NCBI GenBank assembly: GCA_963775825.1
Contig: CAVZKY010000068.1
Span: 161,050 to 225,049, forward strand
From: Bog-532 sp963775825
GTDB taxonomy: Bacteria > Actinomycetota > Actinomycetes > Streptosporangiales > Streptosporangiaceae
Direction of reading: 5' to 3'
DNA length: 64,000 nt
Part shown: positions 24,493-33,560 of the stretch, in pieces
How the letters are laid out: every line of letters starts with the position of its first letter
Position numbering within the stretch: the first letter of the stretch is position 1
Made by a program: the position numbers and the translations under genes
The notes under the pieces: model-generated
The model's input: the letters and a program-made list of their open reading frames with translations, nothing else
Database searches by the model: none
Told to the model about the DNA's origin: nothing

Positions 24493-25815
24493 ATGCGCAT
24501 TTCTGTTATTGGCACCGGTTATCTGGGGGCCGTACACGCCGCGTGCATGGCCGAGCTCGGCCATGAGGTCCTCGGAGTCGACAACGACGCCAATAAGATC
24601 GTTGCCCTGGCTGACGGGCGGGCGCCTTTCTACGAATCGGGCCTCACGGAGCTTCTCCTCCGGACGGCCAGTTCGGGGAAGCTGCGGTTCAGTACCTCGC
24701 TCGCGGAGGCGGCGCAGTTCGCCGACGTCCACTTCTTCTGTGTCGGGACACCCCAGCTACCCGGCTCGCTAGGCGCCAATCTCAGCCACATTGAAGCCGT
24801 GATCGATGGCCTGGCGCCACACCTGTCCCGCGACTGTCTGGTCGTCGGCAAGTCCACCGTCCCGGTCGGGACCGCGCCCCGGCTCGCCGCGCGGCTGGCC
24901 GCGCAGACCCGCGAGGGCGTCACGGCCGCCCTGGCCTGGAATCCCGAGTTCCTGCGTGAAGGGTTCGCGGTGCAGGACACACTGCGGCCCGACCGGCTGG
25001 TGGTAGGGGTCAGCTCAGACCAAGCGGACGCTGCGCTCCGTACGCTCTACGCGCCGATCGTGCAGGCGGGCACGCCGTACATCACCACCGATCTGGCCAC
25101 CGCGGAACTAATCAAGGTGGCGGCCAATGCCTTCCTGGCAACGAAGGTGTCGTTCATCAACGCGATGGCCGACGTGTGCGAGGCCGCCGGCGCCGATGTG
25201 GTGACCCTTGCGGACGCGCTCGGGCACGACACCCGGATCGGCCGGCGCTTCCTGTCCGCGGGCCTCGGTTTCGGCGGGGGATGCCTGCCCAAGGACATCA
25301 GGGCTTTCGTTGCCCGGGCGACCGAGCTGGGAGTGGCCGACTCGGTTCAGTTCCTTCACCAAGTTGATGAGATCAACACCGCACGGCGGCAGCACGCCGT
25401 CGGCCTGGCCCGGAACCTGGTGGGCGGGTCTCTCGCCGGCCAGCGGGTCGGTGTGCTGGGGGCCGCCTTCAAACCCGACACCGACGACGTGCGCGACTCG
25501 CCCGCGCTGAGCGTCGCGGCGGCCGTCCGGGCCGAAGGCGCCGCAGTGCGCGTGCACGACCCGAAGGCGAATGACAGCGCACGGCAGGCGTGCCCGGAAC
25601 TCGACTATGCCGACCGGCCAGAAAAGGCCTGCGAGGGAGCCGACCTGGTGCTGCATCTCACCGAGTGGGCCGAGTACCGCCAGCTCGATCCGGCCACGCT
25701 CCTCGCAGTCGTGCGATCGCCACGGATCCTGGACGCCCGCAACGTGCTGCCGCTCGGCCAATGGCGGGCGGCAGGATGGACCGTGCAGTCGATGGGGGCG
25801 GCACCGCGCGCATAG
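24493..25815 (+). CDS. ugd: UDP-glucose 6-dehydrogenase
   Basis: 440 residues. N-terminal Rossmann MRISVIGTGYLGAVHAACMA, then the central WNPEFLREGFAVQDTLRPDR and NAFLATKVSFINAMADVCEA, and the catalytic cysteine in GFGGGCLPKDI. The C-terminal domain shows VLGAAFKPDTDDVRDSPAL. It makes UDP-glucuronate from UDP-glucose in two NAD-dependent steps. AGGAGG lies just upstream of ATG at 24493. Third gene of the operon, feeding UDP-GlcA to the synthase and/or to the decarboxylase encoded at 27581. Confidence 0.94.
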   Translation: MRISVIGTGYLGAVHAACMAELGHEVLGVDNDANKIVALADGRAPFYESGLTELLLRTASSGKLRFSTSLAEAAQFADVHFFCVGTPQLPGSLGANLSHIEAVIDGLAPHLSRDCLVVGKSTVPVGTAPRLAARLAAQTREGVTAALAWNPEFLREGFAVQDTLRPDRLVVGVSSDQADAALRTLYAPIVQAGTPYITTDLATAELIKVAANAFLATKVSFINAMADVCEAAGADVVTLADALGHDTRIGRRFLSAGLGFGGGCLPKDIRAFVARATELGVADSVQFLHQVDEINTARRQHAVGLARNLVGGSLAGQRVGVLGAAFKPDTDDVRDSPALSVAAAVRAEGAAVRVHDPKANDSARQACPELDYADRPEKACEGADLVLHLTEWAEYRQLDPATLLAVVRSPRILDARNVLPLGQWRAAGWTVQSMGAAPRA

Positions 25816-25863
25816 GGGCCGTCCAGCCCGGGAACCCGCTCCCGAGAAAGGTAGGCGACACCA

Positions 25864-27568
25864 ATCGCAATCCGTTACCGGCTGCGCGCCGGACAGGCGG
25901 CCCTGCTCTGCCTCGCGACCTTGCTGGCGGTGGCCTGTTCCGGGTCGTCACATGTCGCGCAGCCCGTCTCGGTCACGACCTACTATCTGAGCCTGTCCGG
26001 CAATGACGCCGCGGCAGGTACCTCGCCGTCTACGGCCTGGCGCACACTTGGGCGGGCCAACCGGGCGATCTTGCGGCCCGGCGATCGGCTGCTGCTGCAG
26101 GGCGGCCAGCCGTTCGCCGGGCAGTTGACGATCGGGCCCGCCGACGTCGGCTCTCCCGCCCATCCCCTGGTGATCAGCTCGTACGGCGGAGGGCCGGCGA
26201 CCATCACGTCCGGAAGGTTCGGCGTCTACGTGCACGACACGGGCGGCGTCCGCATCACCGAACTGAACGTCGTGGGCCAGTCGCCGGTCAGCAATGCGTG
26301 GGGACCGGGACAGGGACAGGAGCCGGGCGGTCAGCCGGGGAGCGTAGCCACTGCGGGCATCTACGTGAATAACGATCTGCCGACCGACCAGAGACTGGCG
26401 CATGTGATCATCGATCACGTCTACGCCAGCGGTTTCGGCGAAGGCATCGCCGTGGGAGGGGTCCATTCCGGCGCTGGCTTCAGTGATGTCCACATCAGTG
26501 ACTGCCTAGTAAGCGGAAACACCGACGCAGGCCTGGAGACCTACGGGCCGCAGTTCAATGCCGATTCACCCACTTACGCCAACCGGAACGTGACGGTGTT
26601 GGACGTGGTGGCGTCCCAAAATCATGGCGATCCGAGGGTAACATCCCATAACACCGGCAATGGAATTGTCCTCGGCAGCGTGCGGGACGGCCGCATCATC
26701 TGGTCGACGGCGGACGATAACGGCGGCGCGGGGGGCGACAGTACTCAGGGCCCCACTGGTATATGGGCCTTCGATTCCACCGGCATCTCCATCGAGCACA
26801 GTCTTTCTTACGACAACCAGGCGGTCAGCAAGGTAGACGGTAATGGCTTTGGTCTCGACCAGAACACATCCGACTCGGTTATGCAGGACAACCTGTCCTA
26901 CGGTAACGCCGGACCAGGGTTCCTGATCTACAGCAGGCTCAGCAACGGGGCACAGAAAAACAATATCGTCCGCTACAATATCAGCAGTGACGACGCAAAC
27001 GATGGCAACACATTTAACGGCGGAATCAGCATCTATGGCGGCACTGTGTCTGGAATAGACGTATATCAGAATACCGTCGTGATGTCATCAGCATCTAGTC
27101 TGTCTGCGCCCGCGCTCCGCCTCGGCGCCGGAATACACGAAATCACGATCCGGAACAACGTTTTCATGACCGATTTCCGTCCAGTCGTCGCAGCCAGCCA
27201 GGCCGCCTCCCCAGCCGTGGCGACCTCGCAGGGAAATGATTATTATTCCGCTGCCGGGGCCTGGTCAATCATCTGGGGGAAAAGCTTACAGCTCGCTCGC
27301 GAACTGGCGGGAAGCAACCTCCGAAGAGGAAGTGGCAGCCACGAAAACCGGCTCTACCCTCAACCCGGACCTGCGCGGCCCCGTCCGGGGACTGCAAATG
27401 AAGGCAGCGACGAGCGAGCCAAGCGCGGCGAACGGCTTTGTTCTCCGCGCGGGCTCACCGCTGCTGGGCGCAGGGCTTGACCTGGCCAGCTTCGGGGTAA
27501 ACTCCGGCACTGCCGACTACGCTGGCAAAAACATATCTTCTCAGCACCCCAACGTCGGCGCCCAGTAG
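25864..27568 (+). CDS. Secreted/lipoprotein right-handed beta-helix protein (one-base insertion near 27280)
   Basis: About 567 residues. The first part reads RAGQAALLCLATLLAVAC followed by SGSS, a lipoprotein-like signal, then YYLSLSGNDAAAGTSPSTAW (the DUF-type start of many polysaccharide-active beta-helix proteins) and repeated strand/turn units rich in Asn, Gly, Asp (for example NTGNGIVLGSVRDGRIIWST). The frame shifts at 27275-27283 in GGGGGAAAA and resumes AYSSLANWREATSEE. No ATG/GTG start precedes the signal; the frame opens after 25854, so the start is uncertain or mis-sequenced. Likely a polymer-modifying or polymer-binding factor of the operon. Confidence 0.75.
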
Positions 27569-27580
27569 CTGTCATCGAAG

Positions 27581-28570
27581 TCAGGCTGGCGATACCTGGT
27601 GCCACCCGCCCCGGGCGCCCGCCGCCGCAAGCTGGACCTCCATCGGCCTGGACCGCAGCCAATCCGCGGTGAGGCCGATCCCCTCGGCCACTGGCACCTC
27701 CGGCTCCCAGCCAAGGGATCGGCGCGCACGGTTGATCACTGGGCAACGGCGAGTCGGGTCGTCGACCGGCAGCGGCCGGTATTCTATCCGTGACGCGGAG
27801 CCAGTGATCTGCAGCACTAGCTTGGCGAAATCACCGACGGTGAACTCCTCGGGATTGCCGAGATTAATTGGGCCGGGCTCGGTGGAGTCAATCATAGCCA
27901 CGATGCCACGTATCAGATCGCCCACATAACAGAAACTGCGTGTCTGATCGCCGTCTCCATAGACGGTAAGGGGATCACCGTTGAGAGCCTGGGTAATGAA
28001 ATTCGTGACAACCCGGCCATCCGTGGCACTCATGCGGGGACCGTACGTGTTGAAGATTCGGATGATCCCTGTCTGCACCCCGCGGGCGCCGCTGAAGGCG
28101 CGGGTCAGCGCCTCCGCGAACCGTTTCGCCTCGTCGTAAACACTCCGTGGTCCGATGGGGTTCACATTACCCCAGTACTCTTCGGCCTGGGGATGCACGG
28201 CCGGATCGCCGTAAATTTCGCTCGTCGAGGCTAGAACGAACCTGGCCGAGTTACGCTCGGCTAGCCGCAGCGCATTCTCGGTGCCCTTGCTCCCCACCGC
28301 CAGCGTCTCGAGTGGAAGCCGCTGGTAATCCGGCGGCGATGCGGCGCTGGCGAAGTGGGCAACCGCGTCGACCGGCCCGTCAACGTCAATACCGCTACTC
28401 ACATCGGTCTCGGCAAACTCGAACCCTGAACGACCGATCAGGTGCGTGACGTTGTCAATGCGCCCGGTCGACAGATTGTCTAGGCAGACAACTTGGTCGC
28501 CCCGAGCGAACAGAGCATCACACAGATGTGATCCCAGGAAGCCCGCGCCACCGGTCACGGCAACTCGCAT
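27581..28570 (-). CDS. UDP-glucuronate decarboxylase (UDP-xylose synthase) like epimerase
   Basis: 329-residue extended SDR. It has VTGGAGFLGSHLCDALFARG, then the decarboxylase-type blocks FASAASPPDYQRLPLETLAV, STSEIYGDPAVHPQ, YWGNVNPIGPRSVYDEAKRF (catalytic YxxxK) and IIRIFNTYGPRM. The SPPxY and GDPxVHPQxExYWGNVNPIGPR patterns are those of UXS/ArnA-type UDP-glucuronate decarboxylases rather than GalE. It would convert UDP-GlcA from Ugd into UDP-xylose. It is convergent with the beta-helix gene (12-bp gap), so it is a separate transcript of the same sugar pathway. Confidence 0.85.
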   Translation of the reverse strand: MRVAVTGGAGFLGSHLCDALFARGDQVVCLDNLSTGRIDNVTHLIGRSGFEFAETDVSSGIDVDGPVDAVAHFASAASPPDYQRLPLETLAVGSKGTENALRLAERNSARFVLASTSEIYGDPAVHPQAEEYWGNVNPIGPRSVYDEAKRFAEALTRAFSGARGVQTGIIRIFNTYGPRMSATDGRVVTNFITQALNGDPLTVYGDGDQTRSFCYVGDLIRGIVAMIDSTEPGPINLGNPEEFTVGDFAKLVLQITGSASRIEYRPLPVDDPTRRCPVINRARRSLGWEPEVPVAEGIGLTADWLRSRPMEVQLAAAGARGGWHQVSPA

Positions 28571-29104
28571 TGATTCCCTCCCCTAATTCCTGCCCGGGCA
28601 CGCTCGTGTCACAACGTTACTGGCAGGTAAGCTCACTGTCGGTATACCGAAGTACGGCATAGACTTGGTACCAGGAGAATTTAGCATTTAAAGCACACGA
28701 ATGCCAATCTACTGCGATTTATTCGGAGTGGGTGGTCCGCCAAAAGTACGGCGCCCCGGCGGACCGCTGCAGACGTAGGCCCGACTCCTCGGGAAGCGCT
28801 TCACACCTTCGTCGGAAATGCGTCGCATGTCCGCAATGTGGGCCTACTTGGCTGCGTGGTGGAATCTCTTACCGTCTGCCGGAAATCGAGAGGATCGGCA
28901 TGTCCTGCACCATCGAACCGGAAGTATCGGCCGGGGGAGCCAGCGATGTCACGCTGAGAAGGGTGCCGTCCCGCCGGGGGCCCGCCGGGGCAGGGGGACT
29001 ATCGCCGGGTAGGGCGGGGCAGGCGAACCGGCACCAGGCAGGCGGTTATCCACAGGCAGGCGGAGAATTTCGGCAGACCGGGCCGCGTGTGTTAGCTCTG
29101 AGAT
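28571..29104. other. Intergenic region between the sugar epimerase and the HD protein
   Basis: About 530 bp. 28590-28730 is relatively AT-rich and likely holds the leftward promoter of the epimerase gene. Short open frames occur at 28732-29100, but none shows a recognisable protein pattern or ribosome site. Nothing else is supported. Confidence 0.5.
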
Positions 29105-29833
29105 ATGGATACCGGGCAACAGCGGCTATTGCGGACCATGCCGCTGCACGCGATCACCTCGGCCTATGGCGAAGCGGGGCTGCGGGATCGGTTCGCGGCG
29201 GAGATCGCCGCCTTTCCGGACGCGGAGCGGCGGCGGCTGGAGCAGGCCCTGGAGCTCGCGTCGGCACTGCACGCCGGCGACCGAAGGCAGCGGGAGCCCT
29301 ACCTGAACCACCTGCTACGGGTGGCGATCAGGATCCTCTCGCACTATGAGGTGCACGACGCCGACATCGCGACGGCCGCGCTGCTGCACGATGCAGTGGA
29401 AGATCACGCCGCAGAGCTCGCTCCGGGTGGCGACCGTGCGGCCGCGTTCGCGGTGCTGGCCGGCCGGTTCGGGCCGCGGGTGGCCGAGCTGGTCCGGGCC
29501 GTAACCAACCCCGTCTGGCAGCCCGGCCGCGACAAGAACGAGCAGTACCGGGAGCACGTCGCGGACAGCCTGGACCGCTCCCCCTGGGGGCGGGTCATCA
29601 AGGCGTCCGACTTCGCCGACAACGGCGTGGGCCTCATCCACACCACCGGGCCGCAGACGGAAAAGCTGGCCGGCAAGTACGCGCCGCTCATCCCGGTGCT
29701 CCGGGACCTGATGACCCGGCCCGATACGCCGCTGAACCCCGCGGCCAGGCAGCGCATCCTGGACCAGCTGGGCCGGGCCAGCGAGCGCTTTTCGGCCCTC
29801 CTGCCCCCCGGGCAGGCACCGGTCACAGAGTAA
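29105..29833 (+). CDS. HD-domain hydrolase related to (p)ppGpp hydrolases
   Basis: 242 residues. The order of motifs matches the SpoT/Mesh1 HD domain: YLNHLLRVAIRIL, AALLHDAVEDHAAEL (metal HD and ED), AVTNPVW and the late IKASDFADNGVGL (K.AD..N). No synthetase or TGS domain follows, so this is a stand-alone, small alarmone-hydrolase-like protein; the real substrate is not certain. ATG at 29105. Its last 46 bp, including the stop, are duplicated directly downstream. Confidence 0.75.
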   Translation: MDTGQQRLLRTMPLHAITSAYGEAGLRDRFAAEIAAFPDAERRRLEQALELASALHAGDRRQREPYLNHLLRVAIRILSHYEVHDADIATAALLHDAVEDHAAELAPGGDRAAAFAVLAGRFGPRVAELVRAVTNPVWQPGRDKNEQYREHVADSLDRSPWGRVIKASDFADNGVGLIHTTGPQTEKLAGKYAPLIPVLRDLMTRPDTPLNPAARQRILDQLGRASERFSALLPPGQAPVTE

Positions 29834-29880
29834 CTTTTCGGCCCTCCTGCCCCCCAGTTAGGCACCAGTCACAGGGTAAG
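29788..29880 (+). repeat. Tandem duplication of the 3' end of the HD gene
   Basis: CTTTTCGGCCCTCCTGCCCC begins at 29788 and again at 29834. Both copies run on through a GGCACC(A/G)GTCACAG segment to a TAA/GTAAG end, about 46 bp each with a few differences. The first copy is the end of the HD coding sequence; the second is non-coding. Confidence 0.85.
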
Positions 29881-29897
29881 TTGCCAGTTAAAGTATC

Positions 29898-30055
29898 CCG
29901 GAGGAGGCGCTGGCGGGCGGGGCCAGCCCCGCGGAGGCCGCCGAGCTGGCGGCCGACGGCACCGAGCCCGGTGCGGACATCACGCCGACCGCGCCTTCCG
30001 CCAGCACCTGGCGCGGGTCCTGACCCGGCGCGCGCTGGAGCACCGGGCGGACTAG
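29898..30055 (+). pseudogene. 3' remnant of a CoxM-type (CO/xanthine dehydrogenase) FAD-binding subunit gene
   Basis: One frame gives PEEALAGGASPAEAAELAAD then GTEPGADI. After a shift another frame gives HADRAFRQHLARVLTRRALE and ends HRAD-stop. This is the typical C-terminal end (ADGTxPxxDIxxxxxYRxHLARVLTRRALE) of the medium FAD subunit of molybdenum hydroxylases. The rest of the gene and its L and S partners are absent. It follows directly after the duplicated end of the HD gene, suggesting a deletion scar. Confidence 0.65.
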
Positions 30056-30090
30056 GCAGGCCGGTCCCCGGCGGGCGATGGCCGGTCCGC

Positions 30091-31086
30091 TCAGAACGTC
30101 CGGATCGCGATCTCCGCCGGCGCGGCGAGCAGCTCACCGATCTCCTGGTCGAGGCGGCTCAGGGTGATAGATACCCCTGCCATGTCAAGGGATGTGCAGT
30201 AGTTGCCGACGTAGTTGCGCCGGACGTTGATCCCGCGCTGGGCCAGCTGCTCGTGGGCGTATCCGTAGAGCAGGTACAGCTCGCTGATCGGCGTGCCGCC
30301 GAGCCCGTTGATCATGAGCGACACGTCATCACCCTGGCGGAAGGGCAGATCGCTCACCACGGCTTCGAGCAGCTCATCGACGATCTCGTTGGCGCTGGCC
30401 AGCTTCTCACGGCGGCGTCCCGGTTCCCCGTGGATGCCGACACCCATCTCCATCTCGTCGTCCCCGAGCTCGAAGAGCGGCGAGCCCTTGGCTGGTGGCG
30501 TGCACGACGTCAGTGCCATTCCCATCGTCCGGGTCGCCGAGTTGACCTTGTTGCCGATGCGCAGCAACTCATCGAGATCGGCGCCCTGCTCAGCCGCGGC
30601 CCCCGTCGCCTTGATGACAAAGAAGTTCCCGGCCACGCCGCGCCGGCCGACCGTGTAGGTCGAATCCTTCACCGCAACATCGTCGTCGACCAGCAGCGTG
30701 CCGATCGTGATCCCGTCCGCCGCCGCCATCTCCTGGCCCATTTCGAAAGCCATCCGGTCGCCGGTGTAGTTGTTGATGATGTGCAGCACGCCCTTGGGGG
30801 AAGCGAGCAGTTTGCTCGTCTCGAGCACGTAGTCCATCGGCGGGGCGGAGAACACGTCGCCCGGGCATGCGGCGTCGAGCATTCCCGTGCCCACGATCAT
30901 CACGTGGGCGGGCTCGTGACCGGACCCGGAACCCTGGATGATCGAGACCTTGTCGTCGCGCGGTGCGTCGGCCCGCATGATGAGGTTGTACTCAGGCACG
31001 TACCTGAGCGTCTCCGGGTTGGCCAGGGCGATGCCTTTCAGCATCTCGGGCACGAATTGCTGCGGGTCGTTGACAAACTTCTTCAT
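30091..31086 (-). CDS. dhaK: Dihydroxyacetone kinase subunit DhaK
   Basis: 331 residues. It starts MKKFVNDPQQFVPEMLKGIA and contains IQGSGSGHEPAHV (substrate site), GVLHIINNYTGDRMAFEMG and the active histidine that binds dihydroxyacetone covalently in GVGIHGEPGRR. It acts with DhaL, which carries the ATP site. It lies 18 bp downstream of the HAD-DhaL gene and is last in a three-gene leftward operon with an aldolase. Because no PTS DhaM is present, the ATP-dependent form is most likely. Confidence 0.93.
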   Translation of the reverse strand: MKKFVNDPQQFVPEMLKGIALANPETLRYVPEYNLIMRADAPRDDKVSIIQGSGSGHEPAHVMIVGTGMLDAACPGDVFSAPPMDYVLETSKLLASPKGVLHIINNYTGDRMAFEMGQEMAAADGITIGTLLVDDDVAVKDSTYTVGRRGVAGNFFVIKATGAAAEQGADLDELLRIGNKVNSATRTMGMALTSCTPPAKGSPLFELGDDEMEMGVGIHGEPGRRREKLASANEIVDELLEAVVSDLPFRQGDDVSLMINGLGGTPISELYLLYGYAHEQLAQRGINVRRNYVGNYCTSLDMAGVSITLSRLDQEIGELLAAPAEIAIRTF

Positions 31087-31104
31087 CGCGTTGTCCTCCG
31101 GGGA

Positions 31105-32589
31105 TCAGGATTGAACTGGGCGCTTCGACCACTGGTCGGCGAGTGCCTCAAACATGACGGCGACAGCGACGGCGCCCGCGTCCAGGCTGCCGATACTGCG
31201 TTCGCCGGTGTAGCTGGCCCGGCCCCGCATGGCCTGCATCGACCGCGTCGCGTCGGATCGGCTTCGCGCGGTTGCCGCCGCCGCCCGTAGCGTGGCCGCG
31301 GTGTCGTGCCCGGCGCCGATTTGCTCTTCGATGGTGTCGACCGCCGGGACGAGCGCGTCCAGGAGCGTCTTGTCGCCGACGTCTGACTTCCCGCGCGCCT
31401 TGATTCCTTCGATCGCAGCCCGCAGCATCGCCACGATCTGGGAAGGTTCCAGCCGGTCCGCGGCTCCGGCGGTCATGCCCGCACGCAGAAAGGCCGTCCC
31501 CCAGATTGGGCCGGACGTGCCGCCGATGCGGCTGGTGATGACGATCGCGATCTTCTTGAGGAAGGCGCCGATATCGGCACGGTCGAAGTCGTCCCAGCCC
31601 TGCAGGACCAGCTCGAAGCCACGCGCCATCGAATAGCCGAAGTCGCCGTCTCCCACCACGGCATCCAGGTCGCCGAAGTATTTCTCGTTGTCGACGGCGA
31701 CCGTGGCGATCGTGCGGACGACGGCCTCGACGTCGGCTAGATCTGCGGACATGACTGCTCCTTGGGCCGGCAGGGTCGCCGCCGCGGCGCCCGGTGACGG
31801 ATTGCTACTGGGCAGCAGGCTGGCCAGGTCGGCCAGGGTGATCCAGGCACCCGGCGTGGCCCGGCTGCGGTTGGCGAGGACCAACGTGCGCTCTCCGCCG
31901 GGGTCACCCAGCGAGGAGACGACCAGAGCGGCTTCGCTGAAATCCTCGGCCGCGGTGAAGTCGTTGACGGTGATCAGGCAGGTCACGCCGGCTCCGGTGG
32001 CGGCCAGCAGGCCGTTTCTGGAGTCCTCGATCACCACGACGCGGTCCGCGGGCAGGCCGAGCGAGCCGAGGGCCAGCAGGTAGATGTCCGGCGCTGGCTT
32101 CTTCCGCGGGACGATGTCACCGGCGAACACTTTGACCGCGCGTGCGTTCTCCGCCCCCACCGCCCGCTCCAGCGTCACGCGTACCGAGGGTTCGGCCGAC
32201 GTCGACGCGACGGCCACCGGCCAGCCCGCGGCCAGCGCCTCGGCCACGATGCGCGCGATGCCCGGCCGGGGCGGGACGGCGCCGGACGCGACCAGTTCGG
32301 CGTAGATCTCCGTCTTACGGCGGTGCCAGGCGGCGACGGCGGTGCGCTGCCCTTCGGCACCGGCCGGAAGGCCAGCGGCCGCCACGAACTCGGGGGTGAG
32401 CAGGCTGGCCATCCGCTCCTTGCCGCCGCCGATGCGGACCTTCTGCTGGTAGTCCGGCACGCTCCAGCGGACCGGAAGACCGAATTCCTCGAACGTCTGG
32501 TTGAACGCGACCAGATGGCCGTAGCGTTCGGTGTCGGCCAGCACACCGTCACAGTCGAGCACCAGGGCCTGGGCCGGCGGGCTGGTCAC
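31105..32589 (-). CDS. Fusion of HAD phosphatase and dihydroxyacetone kinase subunit DhaL
   Basis: 494 residues in one open frame. Residues 1-220 are a HAD hydrolase: LVLDCDGVLADTERYGH (nucleophile Asp), VAVASTSAEPSV, KPAPDIYLLALGSLGLP and VVIEDSRNGLLAATGAGV. From about residue 280 a DhaL domain begins (MSADLADVEAVVRTIATVAV) with the Mg/ATP aspartates in VVGDGDFGYSMARG, then RIGGTSGPIWGTAFLRAG. The junction ATLPAQGAVMSADL contains a Met that could be a separate DhaL start, so either a real fusion or two genes joined by a lost stop is possible. Context: aldolase upstream, DhaK downstream. Confidence 0.85.
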   Translation of the reverse strand: MTSPPAQALVLDCDGVLADTERYGHLVAFNQTFEEFGLPVRWSVPDYQQKVRIGGGKERMASLLTPEFVAAAGLPAGAEGQRTAVAAWHRRKTEIYAELVASGAVPPRPGIARIVAEALAAGWPVAVASTSAEPSVRVTLERAVGAENARAVKVFAGDIVPRKKPAPDIYLLALGSLGLPADRVVVIEDSRNGLLAATGAGVTCLITVNDFTAAEDFSEAALVVSSLGDPGGERTLVLANRSRATPGAWITLADLASLLPSSNPSPGAAAATLPAQGAVMSADLADVEAVVRTIATVAVDNEKYFGDLDAVVGDGDFGYSMARGFELVLQGWDDFDRADIGAFLKKIAIVITSRIGGTSGPIWGTAFLRAGMTAGAADRLEPSQIVAMLRAAIEGIKARGKSDVGDKTLLDALVPAVDTIEEQIGAGHDTAATLRAAAATARSRSDATRSMQAMRGRASYTGERSIGSLDAGAVAVAVMFEALADQWSKRPVQS

Positions 32590-32669
32590 CTGATCACCAG
32601 GCCTGGCCGACGCTGCCGAAGCGGCGCATGTGATCAGCGGCCATATCCTTCACGGCCGTCCGCACCGCA

Positions 32670-33457
32670 TCAAACAACGACGGCGGGATCCCACGTGTCA
32701 CGCTCGTCGGCGTCGCGCAGGAAGGCCAGGTTCGCCTTCATATACGTGACCTTGAGAGCGGTCGAAATGTTCACCTTGGCGCAGCCTCGCGCGATCAGGT
32801 CGGTGAACTGGGCGTCGGTCATCCCCGTACCGCCGTGCAGCGCGATAGGAATCGGCTGCGCCGCCACGATGTCGGAAACCCGCTGTGCGTCGAGATGGGG
32901 CTCGGAACGGTACACGCCGTGCGCGTTGCCGATGGCCGGCGCGAATACGTCGATCCCGGTCTCCCGGATGAATTCGAGCGCCACCGGCAGCGACTGCCGC
33001 TGGGCCTCTTCATCGGAGCCGATGTCGTCCTCGACGCCGGTGATCGCCTCGATTTCCCCTTCGACGTTCGCGCCGCAGGATCGGGCCTCGGCCACGACCT
33101 CTACCGTCTGCCGCTGGTTCTCCTCCACGGGCAGCCTGGAGCCGTCGAACAGGACCGAGTTCCACCCTTTGCGCAGGCAACTGGTGATGACCTTGCGATC
33201 CGGGCAGTGGTCCAGGTGCAGGCTGACCGGAACCTCAATTCCCGCCGTCAGCTCGCTGCCACATGGCGAACAGCAGGTCAATGCCGATAGCCCGGACCGT
33301 CTTGACCGACGTCTGGATGATGACCGGGGAGCGCTGCTCGCACCGCCGCCGCCAGTACCGCCTCCAGGGTCAGGTCATTGACCACGTTGATCGCCGCGAC
33401 ACCGTAACGCTCACTGAACGCCCGGTCGACGATCTGCTTCAACGGCACAACAGGCAC
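32670..33457 (-). CDS. Class II ketose-bisphosphate aldolase (two one-base insertions)
   Basis: Zinc aldolase of the FbaA/KbaY/GatY family, 261 residues after repair. GTG at 33457 has GGGAGG eight bases upstream. The first frame gives PLKQIVDRAFSERYGVAAIN; after a shift near 33341 it gives SPVIIQTSVKTVRAIG, and after another near 33255 ELTAGIEVPVSLHLDHCPD with the zinc histidine. GNAHGVY and IALHGGTGM follow. Removing one base at each site gives exactly 262 codons. Such enzymes release or use dihydroxyacetone phosphate, which fits with DhaK/DhaL and a HAD phosphatase in the same operon. The sugar is unknown. Confidence 0.85.
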
Positions 33458-33560
33458 AGGCTGGACCTCCCGCGGGATGAACCCGGATGAGTCCCAACCT
33501 ATGGAGCCCAGCCACCGGACCGGATCGGTGGAAGTACCCATCTTCGGGGGAGGACTTCCC

